The notes beneath the pieces are model-generated. The model was not told the DNA's origin and ran no database searches. It saw nothing but the letters and a program-made list of their open reading frames with translations. Source: Candidatus Poseidoniales archaeon (lineage in GTDB: Archaea; Thermoplasmatota; Poseidoniia; Poseidoniales; Poseidoniaceae). Taken from it: 12,938 nt of DNA. The stretch's first letter is position 1; the number at the start of each line of letters is the position of its first letter. This document shows, piece after piece, positions 1 to 5,939 of the stretch. Made by a program: the position numbers and the translations under genes. The stretch spans positions 1 through 12,938 of the forward strand of contig QXYA01000002.1 of NCBI GenBank assembly GCA_009887135.1. Direction: 5' to 3'.

Positions 1-649
1 GGGCAGCACGTCGTCCCTCTGAAGACATTGTTAATCCAGTTGGATTGTGAGCAGGATCATTGAGCCATACCATGACAGTACTCTGTGTAGAAGCAAGTTG
101 TTCGACTTCTTTTTCGAATGCAGCATCTGCAAAAAACGGGTATTCGCTTCCTGCTTCAGGTAAGAGGGGCCATGTTGCCATTCCAAGGCCACAACCCTTC
201 AAGAATCCAGCATAGGGACCCCAAAATCTGTCGCGTAGTAGGATGGCTTCTCCACGTTCACACAAATTTGAGGCGGCAAGGAAAAGTGCACCAGAACCAC
301 CAGGTGTTGCAGTTGATGTGAATGAGAATCCCATTTCTTCCAAGGCTAAGCGATGGTCTCCAAGAGCTAGGGAGATGCTCAAATCAAGGAATGCGGGCAA
401 ACCCTTCAATGGAGCATAAGATGCAAACTCAAGCGGAGGTGCATTTCGCAACATATCGTCAACGACATGATTGATTGCAAGTTGTCCGTTATCCTCTAGA
501 AGAGAACCTACTGTTCCGTTGACTGCGTCATGGCCATCCTTCTTGGCTTGTTGATAGCGAGCAAACCAACTGAAAATAGTATCATTACCAATTCTGGTTG
601 AAGCAAGGGCGTTAATGAGAGACTCTCCCGATGCTTCGTCCATATCCAT
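1..649 (-). CDS. PLP-dependent aminotransferase, class I/II fold (C-terminal part missing)
   Basis: The reverse strand is open from an ATG at 649 to the left edge, giving 216 residues without a stop; an in-frame TAG lies a few codons upstream of that ATG. The product resembles the large-domain N-terminal half of a fold-type I aminotransferase such as an aspartate or aromatic amino-acid transaminase. Visible motifs are NGTVGSLLEDNGQL near residues 44-57 (substrate-binding entry region), TPGGSGAL at 115-122 (cofactor phosphate loop), FWGPY at 142-146 (aromatic residue that stacks on PLP) and NDPAHNPTG at 197-205, the family hallmark. The Schiff-base lysine and the C-terminal arginine lie beyond the window, so activity cannot be confirmed. 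An alternative ATG lies two codons in, at 643. It is transcribed away from the tRNA-Thr gene. Substrate specificity cannot be read from this fragment. The family call is solid; the precise enzyme is not. Confidence 0.87.
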   Translation of the reverse strand, partial: MDMDEASGESLINALASTRIGNDTIFSWFARYQQAKKDGHDAVNGTVGSLLEDNGQLAINHVVDDMLRNAPPLEFASYAPLKGLPAFLDLSISLALGDHRLALEEMGFSFTSTATPGGSGALFLAASNLCERGEAILLRDRFWGPYAGFLKGCGLGMATWPLLPEAGSEYPFFADAAFEKEVEQLASTQSTVMVWLNDPAHNPTGLTMSSEGRRAA

Positions 650-726
650 CGCAAGTGGGTTTACCTATTGACCTTGTCGAGTTTAGACCGTTTCCTTCAT
701 GAAGGGGATGGGAATGGCGTAACAAG

Positions 727-802
727 GCCAACGTAGCATAGCTGGTAGTGCGCCTGATTTGTAATCAGGCGGTCGGGGGTTCGAGTCCCTCCGTTGGCTC
801 CA
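727..802 (+). tRNA. tRNA-Thr (anticodon UGU)
   Basis: A complete cloverleaf is visible. The acceptor stem GCCAACG (727-733) pairs perfectly with CGTTGGC (792-798). The D arm is GCAT-loop-GTGC, with the loop reading AGCTGGTA. The anticodon stem CCTGA/TCAGG encloses the seven-base loop TTTGTAA, so the anticodon is TGT and the tRNA decodes ACA (threonine), probably with wobble. The T arm is GGGGG-TTCGAGT-CCCTC with one G-T pair. The discriminator base is T799, and CCA at 800-802 is encoded in the DNA. No intron is seen. No clear TATA box stands about 27 nt upstream. The folD start codon is only 56 nt after the CCA. Confidence 0.97.
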
Positions 803-858
803 AAATTTCAACCATTTTGGATGCGAATGCTCAAACCGAATTAGTGCCACGACATACT

Positions 859-1728
859 ATGAGCGCAACACGACTTGACGGGAAAGCATGTGCTGCTGAC
901 CTAGAAGAGCGACTGATACATCGAATCTCTGAATGTTCAGTACAACCTCATCTTGCAGTGATTATCGTTGGTGATGATCCAGCCTCTCATGTCTATGTCA
1001 GCAACAAAGTTCGTTCATGTGGTCGTTTAGGCATTAAATCAACACACATTGAACTACCAGCGGATACATCACAAGAGGTCGTTGCTCAACATATACTCGA
1101 TATGAATCAACAAGAGGATTTACACGGAATACTCATTCAATCACCTTTGCCTAAGCATATGGATGAAGAGATGCTTACGGAATTGATTGATCCCCGTAAG
1201 GACGTTGATGGATTTCATCCTGTCAACCTTGGTCGTCTTGTTCAAGGTCGTTCTGATGGAATGGTTCCTTGTACGCCTTCTGGAGTCATGGAAATGTTGA
1301 GTTGGGCAAATGTCGATTTGACTGGAAAGAAAGCAGTTGTTCTAGGACGCTCATTCAATGTCGGTATGCCTCAAGCATTACTCATGGCAGCCAAGGGTGC
1401 TGATGCAACAGTTACAATCGTCCATTCAAGGACGAAAGATGCGAAAGCAGAATGCCGTGAAGCAGATGTGCTTATTGCAGCAGTTGGGCGTCCTGAGATG
1501 GTAAAATTGGATTGGGTAAAACCAGGTGCTATCGTGGTCGATGTTGGAATCAATCGAGTCGATGATTCAACCAGAGAACGCGGTTGGAGACTTGCAGGTG
1601 ATGTTCATCCTGATGTAGCCCAAACTGCGTCTTTACTCTCTCCAGTACCTGGCGGCGTAGGCCCAATGACCGTGGCTATGCTCATGGCAAATACAGTAAC
1701 TTCTGCTGAATTAATTTCTAAGGATTGA
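859..1728 (+). CDS. folD: bifunctional methylenetetrahydrofolate dehydrogenase / methenyltetrahydrofolate cyclohydrolase
   Basis: A 289-residue cytosolic FolD, the usual family length (about 280-300). The family oxidises 5,10-methylene-THF with NAD(P)+ and hydrolyses the methenyl product to 10-formyl-THF, supplying C1 units for purines. The catalytic set is present: Tyr46 and Lys50 in YVSNK, Gln94 in QSPLP, Asp117 in DVDG, and the C-terminal signature PVPGGVGPMT at 262-271. The Rossmann part carries GRSxxVGxP at 163-171 and an HSRT segment. The GRS loop reads GRSFNVGMP instead of the common GRSNIVGKP, a mild divergence near the cofactor site. The ATG at 859 was chosen because it gives the normal FolD N-terminus (MSATRLDGK); the frame stays open further upstream only by reading through the tRNA. 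No Shine-Dalgarno site is evident. It sits 56 nt after tRNA-Thr and 10 nt before the next gene, so co-transcription is likely. Confidence 0.96.
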   Translation: MSATRLDGKACAADLEERLIHRISECSVQPHLAVIIVGDDPASHVYVSNKVRSCGRLGIKSTHIELPADTSQEVVAQHILDMNQQEDLHGILIQSPLPKHMDEEMLTELIDPRKDVDGFHPVNLGRLVQGRSDGMVPCTPSGVMEMLSWANVDLTGKKAVVLGRSFNVGMPQALLMAAKGADATVTIVHSRTKDAKAECREADVLIAAVGRPEMVKLDWVKPGAIVVDVGINRVDDSTRERGWRLAGDVHPDVAQTASLLSPVPGGVGPMTVAMLMANTVTSAELISKD

Positions 1729-1738
1729 GAGGATTACT

Positions 1739-2632
1739 ATGGAACAGAAAGCGCCTCGGATTGCAGTTTTCGCCTCAGTCCTAGCTGCTCTCTCAAGTCT
1801 GATGCTTCTTGTCAATGCATTTGCGGGAAAGTATCCCGGTCATGCTGGAGAACGAGTTCTTCTTCTTCCACTGTTTGAACGCCTTTTTTTGGATGGAACA
1901 GCCTCCTATTGGGGTCAAACAAGCTGGTCGCTTCAAGAGACCATTTGGGCAATTTCAACCTTCCTCCTCGTCCTAATTTCAGTATGGGGCCGTCAATTAC
2001 GGCCAGTTCCTGAGTTGCCGAAACAACCAACTGTAGCGGAACAAATTGAGTCCTTTGAAAGTATAGCGACTCCAGTTTCGAGTTACTCTTCGAATCAAGA
2101 TAATGAGCGAACCTCAGGTATTATTTCTTCAATTCTAGGAGACACACGACAAAACGTCGATTCACAGACCGTTTCTTCAGCGATTACCTCCCTCTCATCA
2201 GGGAGCCTTGGAGCATATGCATCAGCCGTTGTTGCTGAAAGAAATTCCACTGTTTCTGAATCGGTCATGGAGACAGAGCAACTTGAGCGTACGAATGTAG
2301 ATTCTGAAACACTCCGTTTATCACCTCGTAATACCTTTACTGAAGAATCCATAAAGGAAGAAAAACTTCCCGATGATGGACGTAATTTTGTTTCAGATGG
2401 TCCAGCTTACATCCCATTGCCGGGCGTTGAGGATTCAACCATTGCTCCTCCTCCAGTTCGTAAGACTCAGTTTGAATTTGTTTCAGAGGGTCCTGCGAGT
2501 ATACCCTTGCCAGAACTTCCAGATTTTGATGAAGAGCCAGTTACGCTCCCGCAATTACCTGATCTTGATTCACTGTTCGACGAGCCGGTTAAGGAAATCC
2601 CTTCGCTTCCAAATCTCGATGATTTGTTTTGA
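1739..2632 (+). CDS. hypothetical membrane-anchored protein with Ser/Thr-rich linker and repetitive Pro/Asp C-terminal tail
   Basis: I do not recognise this 297-residue protein. It has two likely membrane segments, at about 7-29 and 67-84, joined by a loop of some 37 residues. The positively charged GRQLR after the second segment and the KAPR near the N-terminus suggest both ends face the cytoplasm. Residues 95-215 are low complexity, rich in Ser, Thr, Glu and Asn, and probably disordered. The tail contains a 12-residue repeat, FVSDGPAYIPLP (217-228) and FVSEGPASIPLP (247-258), exactly 30 residues apart. It is followed by related short motifs LPELPDFD (257-264), LPQLPDLDSLFDEP (270-283) and LPNLDDLF (290-297, the C-terminus). 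Such repeated acidic-hydrophobic motifs often serve as docking peptides; here that is inference. The start is 10 nt after folD, with a weak GAGAGG upstream. The stop TGA overlaps a possible TTG start of the next gene. Confidence 0.8.
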   Translation: MEQKAPRIAVFASVLAALSSLMLLVNAFAGKYPGHAGERVLLLPLFERLFLDGTASYWGQTSWSLQETIWAISTFLLVLISVWGRQLRPVPELPKQPTVAEQIESFESIATPVSSYSSNQDNERTSGIISSILGDTRQNVDSQTVSSAITSLSSGSLGAYASAVVAERNSTVSESVMETEQLERTNVDSETLRLSPRNTFTEESIKEEKLPDDGRNFVSDGPAYIPLPGVEDSTIAPPPVRKTQFEFVSEGPASIPLPELPDFDEEPVTLPQLPDLDSLFDEPVKEIPSLPNLDDLF

Positions 2633-2663
2633 ATAATAGCCGAGAGATTCAAAAGAACTGGCC

Positions 2664-2671
2664 GAGAGGGG
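2664..2671 (+). promoter_or_regulatory. ribosome binding site of the PHP gene
   Basis: GAGAGGGG lies 5 nt before the ATG at 2677. It favours that ATG over the upstream in-frame TTG at 2629, which overlaps the preceding stop codon. Confidence 0.55.
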
Positions 2672-2676
2672 TTTGC

Positions 2677-3570
2677 ATGGAATGGAGCGAGCGATATGAT
2701 TTACACTCGCACACAACGCATAGTGATGGTTCACTTAGTGTTGAAGAATTAGCCTTAAACATGGCCTCTGAAGGGGTTCATGTCTGGTCATTGACCGATC
2801 ATGACACCATCTCTGGATGGAAGGAAGCTAAGATTTCAGCTGCGAAGCATGGGATTCAATTCGTACCAGGTGTTGAGTTAACATGCGATGTAGAATTGCC
2901 ATGGGACGAGGAGATTCTCTCCCAATCAGGTCGCGATCGATCCCCCACATCGTGGCATCTACTCGCCTATTTCCCATACGATCCAAATCCAGAAGGTCTT
3001 CGATTGTTCAAAGAGTGGCTTGATCCATTACAAGATGATCGAGTTCCTCGTATGCTTGAAATGATTCAATTGGTCAATGGGTTTGGAATGAAGATTGAAG
3101 TTGATGATGTTCTAAATCGTGCTCAAGGAAGTGTAGGTCGTCCGCATTTGGCTCAAGCAATGGTCGATGCAGGGCATGTGAGTTCAATGAATGAAGCGTT
3201 TGATTTGTGGCTTGGAGATGGACGACCATGCAGCGTCATCCGTCCGAAACCATCACTCGCTGAAGCGAGTCGTTTGGTTCATGCAGCAGGAGGTATTACG
3301 TCGCTTGCTCACCCTCGTTACTACGGTGTTGATTACGAAATACTCGTCCAACATCTCAAAGAATCCAAGGTAGATGCAATCGAAGCCTTTCATCGAAGTC
3401 ATACTGACGAAGAACGCCATTCTATCTGGCAAGCCGCAACAAATGCAGGATTAGGCGTAACAGTAGGTTCTGATTTCCACACCCCTCAGTGGGGTCACCG
3501 ACCAGGCCATATGCCTGTTGTTGAATCTACTCTTCCAGTCCTCATCTCTTCGGCAAGACCCGATCAATGA
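2677..3570 (+). CDS. PHP-domain metal-dependent phosphoesterase (TrpH/RNase AM-like)
   Basis: A 297-residue soluble protein of the PHP superfamily, close in size and motif order to bacterial YciV/TrpH. Members of that group act as 5'-3' exonucleases on short RNA or as 3',5'-nucleoside bisphosphate phosphatases. The metal-binding residues appear in canonical order: DLHSH (8-12), D17, TDHD (40-43), GVE with E67, H94, GRPH (154-157), LAHP with H212, and SDFH with D266 and H268. This is a complete tri-metal PHP site, so the enzyme is probably active. The start at 2677 is supported by a Shine-Dalgarno-like GAGAGGGG and puts the first metal motif at residue 8, as is usual. An in-frame TTG at 2629 would add 16 residues. 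It is the last gene of the plus-strand group and its 3' end overlaps tatC, on the other strand, by 29 nt. Its substrate (RNA ends, pAp or another phosphoester) cannot be decided from sequence alone. Confidence 0.92.
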   Translation: MEWSERYDLHSHTTHSDGSLSVEELALNMASEGVHVWSLTDHDTISGWKEAKISAAKHGIQFVPGVELTCDVELPWDEEILSQSGRDRSPTSWHLLAYFPYDPNPEGLRLFKEWLDPLQDDRVPRMLEMIQLVNGFGMKIEVDDVLNRAQGSVGRPHLAQAMVDAGHVSSMNEAFDLWLGDGRPCSVIRPKPSLAEASRLVHAAGGITSLAHPRYYGVDYEILVQHLKESKVDAIEAFHRSHTDEERHSIWQAATNAGLGVTVGSDFHTPQWGHRPGHMPVVESTLPVLISSARPDQ

Positions 3571-4339
3571 TAAGAGATATTTCGAACAAGAGAATAATTG
3601 GAAGGGCAACTAGAAACAACGAAAGTGGGTCTGGTGGTGAAAACATTGCTCCAAGAACAAATGAAGAAAACCAAATGTGTTTTCGATACATTGTAATCGT
3701 TTTTGGATCAACCATGCCTACTCGTAATGCGAGCATTGTAACCACCGGTGCTTGGAATCCAATGGCTGATGCAATGGCTAAATTAAGAACAAAACCAACA
3801 TATGCTCCCAACTTCCATTGTGTTGAAAGACCTGCTTCTTGTGCATCAGTACTCAGATATTCTAGAAGCATTGGAGTTAGCAATTCCCATGCATAAATAA
3901 TTCCTAAAAGGGCTAGAGTTATACTGAATACAACATAGAGAATCATCGTTATTGACGGCTTTGGAACCTTTAGATCTAATTCAGCAACTCTCGCTTTTAC
4001 AACTGGATGCTTTACACCTCTGAGTGATGCCTCAATGATTAGGAATGTGAATGCAAGGAAAAGGCCAAAACTTGCTGATAGTTGGATTTGGAGCATGATG
4101 AACTCAACAGGAGAAGTAACAATGACTTTGACATCAGTTGGCAATCGTTCCTCCTCATCAATAATCCATTTTATGATGCTTTTAGCAATTGGAAAACCTG
4201 CAATTAAGCCAGCTAAGAAAAGACCAAACAGAGCAAACGCCCTCTTTCGCAGATGGATTCTTGCAGAAGAAAGGAGTTCTCCACCAGGTGAATCCATCAG
4301 TTCAGATACAGCGTCTTCGAGAGAAGTGTTGGACGCCAT
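3542..4339 (-). CDS. tatC: Sec-independent protein translocase subunit TatC (divergent)
   Basis: A 265-residue polytopic protein with six likely membrane helices, at about 34-52, 80-103, 129-152, 176-195, 198-209/221-232 and 238-258. TatC is the receptor of the twin-arginine pathway, which exports folded proteins. Family motifs are present: SPVEF (76-80, the family's SPxExF), GFQAPVV (194-200) and YRKHIWFSSFVLGAMFSPPD (218-237), then a final helix ending in FEISLIIDR. Aligning by eye with E. coli TatC, the usual HLxELRxR start is altered (HLRKR at 29-33, with His where the signal-binding Glu15 would be). The Glu103 position falls on Pro112, and Gln215 corresponds to Leu241, while the Asp211 equivalent (D237) is kept. 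It lies 36 nt downstream of PAP2 and is probably co-transcribed with it. No tatA is visible here. The family assignment is good; whether it is a functional signal receptor or a paralogue is open. Confidence 0.88.
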   Translation of the reverse strand: MASNTSLEDAVSELMDSPGGELLSSARIHLRKRAFALFGLFLAGLIAGFPIAKSIIKWIIDEEERLPTDVKVIVTSPVEFIMLQIQLSASFGLFLAFTFLIIEASLRGVKHPVVKARVAELDLKVPKPSITMILYVVFSITLALLGIIYAWELLTPMLLEYLSTDAQEAGLSTQWKLGAYVGFVLNLAIASAIGFQAPVVTMLALRVGMVDPKTITMYRKHIWFSSFVLGAMFSPPDPLSLFLVALPIILLFEISLIIDRVLPKR

Positions 4340-4375
4340 GTACAGTCCAAGAGATGCATCCCAATAAGTGAATGC

Positions 4376-5857
4376 TCATTCTTCTTCCCAAGTATGGGAT
4401 GGCGTGGAATCGTACCAATTCCTTCCATTTTGGCTTAATCGCAACAATCTGTATATGACGAAACCAGTAATGTAAAGTGATGGCATCGATAGAGCAACCG
4501 CTTTGTTCATCGCACTAGAGGATTCATCATATTCTGAGATAATTTGCACTTCCATCACTCCATCATCACCGCTATGGTGGAGGAAGATAAACGTAAACAC
4601 ATTTGGTGAACTAAGACGCAAATCAATTTTTTCACCCGGTAAAAGTGAGGCAACACAAGCGACATTCTGAGTACAATGTTCATTAGCTAAACCTTGCATA
4701 GTATTCCAATCGACGCTGAAATCCTCAAATCCAGGTTCTGCAAGGTCAACTGTGATAATGACGTACTCAAGGGTATGAGAACTGTCCATGTTATGGATCG
4801 TCGTCATCACAGACAACTCAGGCCCCATCTCATGAATGAGGTCATGGACGGTGTCCCCAGAACCCAGTCTGAATGATGCTTGTTCATCATTTGTAGAGTC
4901 TTGATAATTGATTGCTCCCATTATTGCTGCCATCATGAGAAGGAAAATTGTACCTTCTACGAAGATGTGTTTTCGTACCTTCTCTTTGGAGACTCCCTTG
5001 AACATTGGTCCGAAATCGTTTCTCAATCTCGGTTGTAAATGATGGATAAATAGAGCACCTATTCCGCCCACCAACATGCCCAGTGGTATGTCGCTAACCC
5101 AATGGATTCCAAGATACAGGATGGCGAAAATGAAGACGATTGTATTGATGAGAATGAACATGTGGTAGCGATAATGTCTCCATTCTTTCATCACAATTCC
5201 TTTCTGTTTTACATGAAGATAATTGAGCATCAATATTCCAAATGGAATCGCAACGTGGAGTGATGGCACTGCGTTATCCAAGGGGTCATGAGTGGCATAG
5301 AATGTGGAATACATTCCATCGTGATACAACAATGCGTCCATGCCTGGAATCCATGAGGATGTCACTTCGACATTGAAAAAGAGATAATATGGTACTGCAA
5401 TAGCGTAGATCAGAAGATAATTCATCGTCACCTTATCGGTCATATCCCGATCACTTGTGTATGCATAATACACCGTTGTCACATAGATAAGAAAGAGATA
5501 GACGAAAAGGTAATGGAAATTCAAGAAGGTTGTGAGGATATCATTCTCGAACGCCGTTTGTATCCATAATACGAAATTTCCTTCAAGGGCATGAACTGAA
5601 TCAGTCCAATGCCCAACAGTGGATTTTATTGGTTCATTTAGTCGATCAGTAAGGCCTTTCCAATTGATAATGACAATATAACCCATGGCGTGAATGTAAT
5701 ATCGTTGTTCATGAATAGTTTGAATCCATTTACCAAATGGCAACCTCGAAGATTTCTGGTTGAGTGAGAAGATATAACAGATGACCGGAGTCAAAAGTAA
5801 TATCATCCCCATCATGATTGTCCATGGACTCATAGCCAGCCTGCGTAGATTTGTCAT
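4376..5857 (-). CDS. PAP2-superfamily membrane phosphatase/phosphotransferase (Aur1-like type) with extra extracytoplasmic domain
   Basis: A 493-residue integral membrane protein. An N-terminal helix (about 11-30) is followed by membrane segments near 55-65, 110-133, 145-162, 200-215, 233-250 and 257-273. The PAP2 catalytic motifs are PSLH (198-201) and GIHWVSDIPLG (250-260) with H252 and D256. PSLH rather than PSGH, and the absence of an obvious KxxxxxxRP motif, match the PAP2_3/Aur1-like branch (lipid phosphatases and inositol-phosphate transferases). After a segment at about 300-317 comes a polar stretch of some 130 residues (320-450), predicted outside the cell, with two cysteines (395 and 401) that could form a disulfide, and then a last helix at about 455-472. 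The start ATG has no Shine-Dalgarno site; an alternative is Met9. It is divergent from the GDPD gene and 36 nt upstream of tatC. Action on a polar-lipid head group or polyprenyl phosphate is inferred; the substrate is unknown. Confidence 0.82.
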   Translation of the reverse strand: MTNLRRLAMSPWTIMMGMILLLTPVICYIFSLNQKSSRLPFGKWIQTIHEQRYYIHAMGYIVIINWKGLTDRLNEPIKSTVGHWTDSVHALEGNFVLWIQTAFENDILTTFLNFHYLFVYLFLIYVTTVYYAYTSDRDMTDKVTMNYLLIYAIAVPYYLFFNVEVTSSWIPGMDALLYHDGMYSTFYATHDPLDNAVPSLHVAIPFGILMLNYLHVKQKGIVMKEWRHYRYHMFILINTIVFIFAILYLGIHWVSDIPLGMLVGGIGALFIHHLQPRLRNDFGPMFKGVSKEKVRKHIFVEGTIFLLMMAAIMGAINYQDSTNDEQASFRLGSGDTVHDLIHEMGPELSVMTTIHNMDSSHTLEYVIITVDLAEPGFEDFSVDWNTMQGLANEHCTQNVACVASLLPGEKIDLRLSSPNVFTFIFLHHSGDDGVMEVQIISEYDESSSAMNKAVALSMPSLYITGFVIYRLLRLSQNGRNWYDSTPSHTWEEE

Positions 5858-5892
5858 ATAGAGGTTTTACCAACGATATACGAGAATATGGG

Positions 5893-5900
5893 TAATTAAA
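5893..5900 (+). promoter_or_regulatory. candidate TATA box for the GDPD gene
   Basis: TAATTAAA in the 82-nt divergent region between PAP2 and GDPD. It lies about 43 nt upstream of the GDPD start, which would give a leader of roughly 17 nt containing the ribosome binding site. An ATATA on the other side (about 5876-5880) could serve PAP2, though it lies rather close to that start. Position and base composition are the only evidence. Confidence 0.3.
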
Positions 5901-5929
5901 GACACTCGAACATAGCGGAGATTGAAAAA

Positions 5930-5935
5930 GAGGAA
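5930..5935 (+). promoter_or_regulatory. ribosome binding site of the GDPD gene
   Basis: GAGGAA ends 4 nt before the ATG at 5940. It fixes that start and so argues that the missing HRG strand is not hidden in an upstream extension; an in-frame TAG at 5913-5915 closes the frame as well. Confidence 0.55.
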
Positions 5936-5939
5936 TCGT

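Noticed and set aside
694..705. Perfect 12-bp palindrome CCTTCATGAAGG between the aminotransferase and tRNA genes
   Set aside because: A palindrome of this length is expected a few times by chance in 13 kb and nothing else marks it as an operator; position alone is not enough.
748..858. An N-terminal extension of FolD by 37 residues beginning at an ATG-like codon at 748
   Set aside because: The extension is the tRNA-Thr gene and its trailer read as protein; the normal FolD N-terminus begins at 859.
2629..2676. TTG start for the PHP protein overlapping the previous stop codon
   Set aside because: A good ribosome binding site (2664-2671) and the usual position of the first PHP motif favour the ATG at 2677, though coupling through the TTG cannot be excluded.
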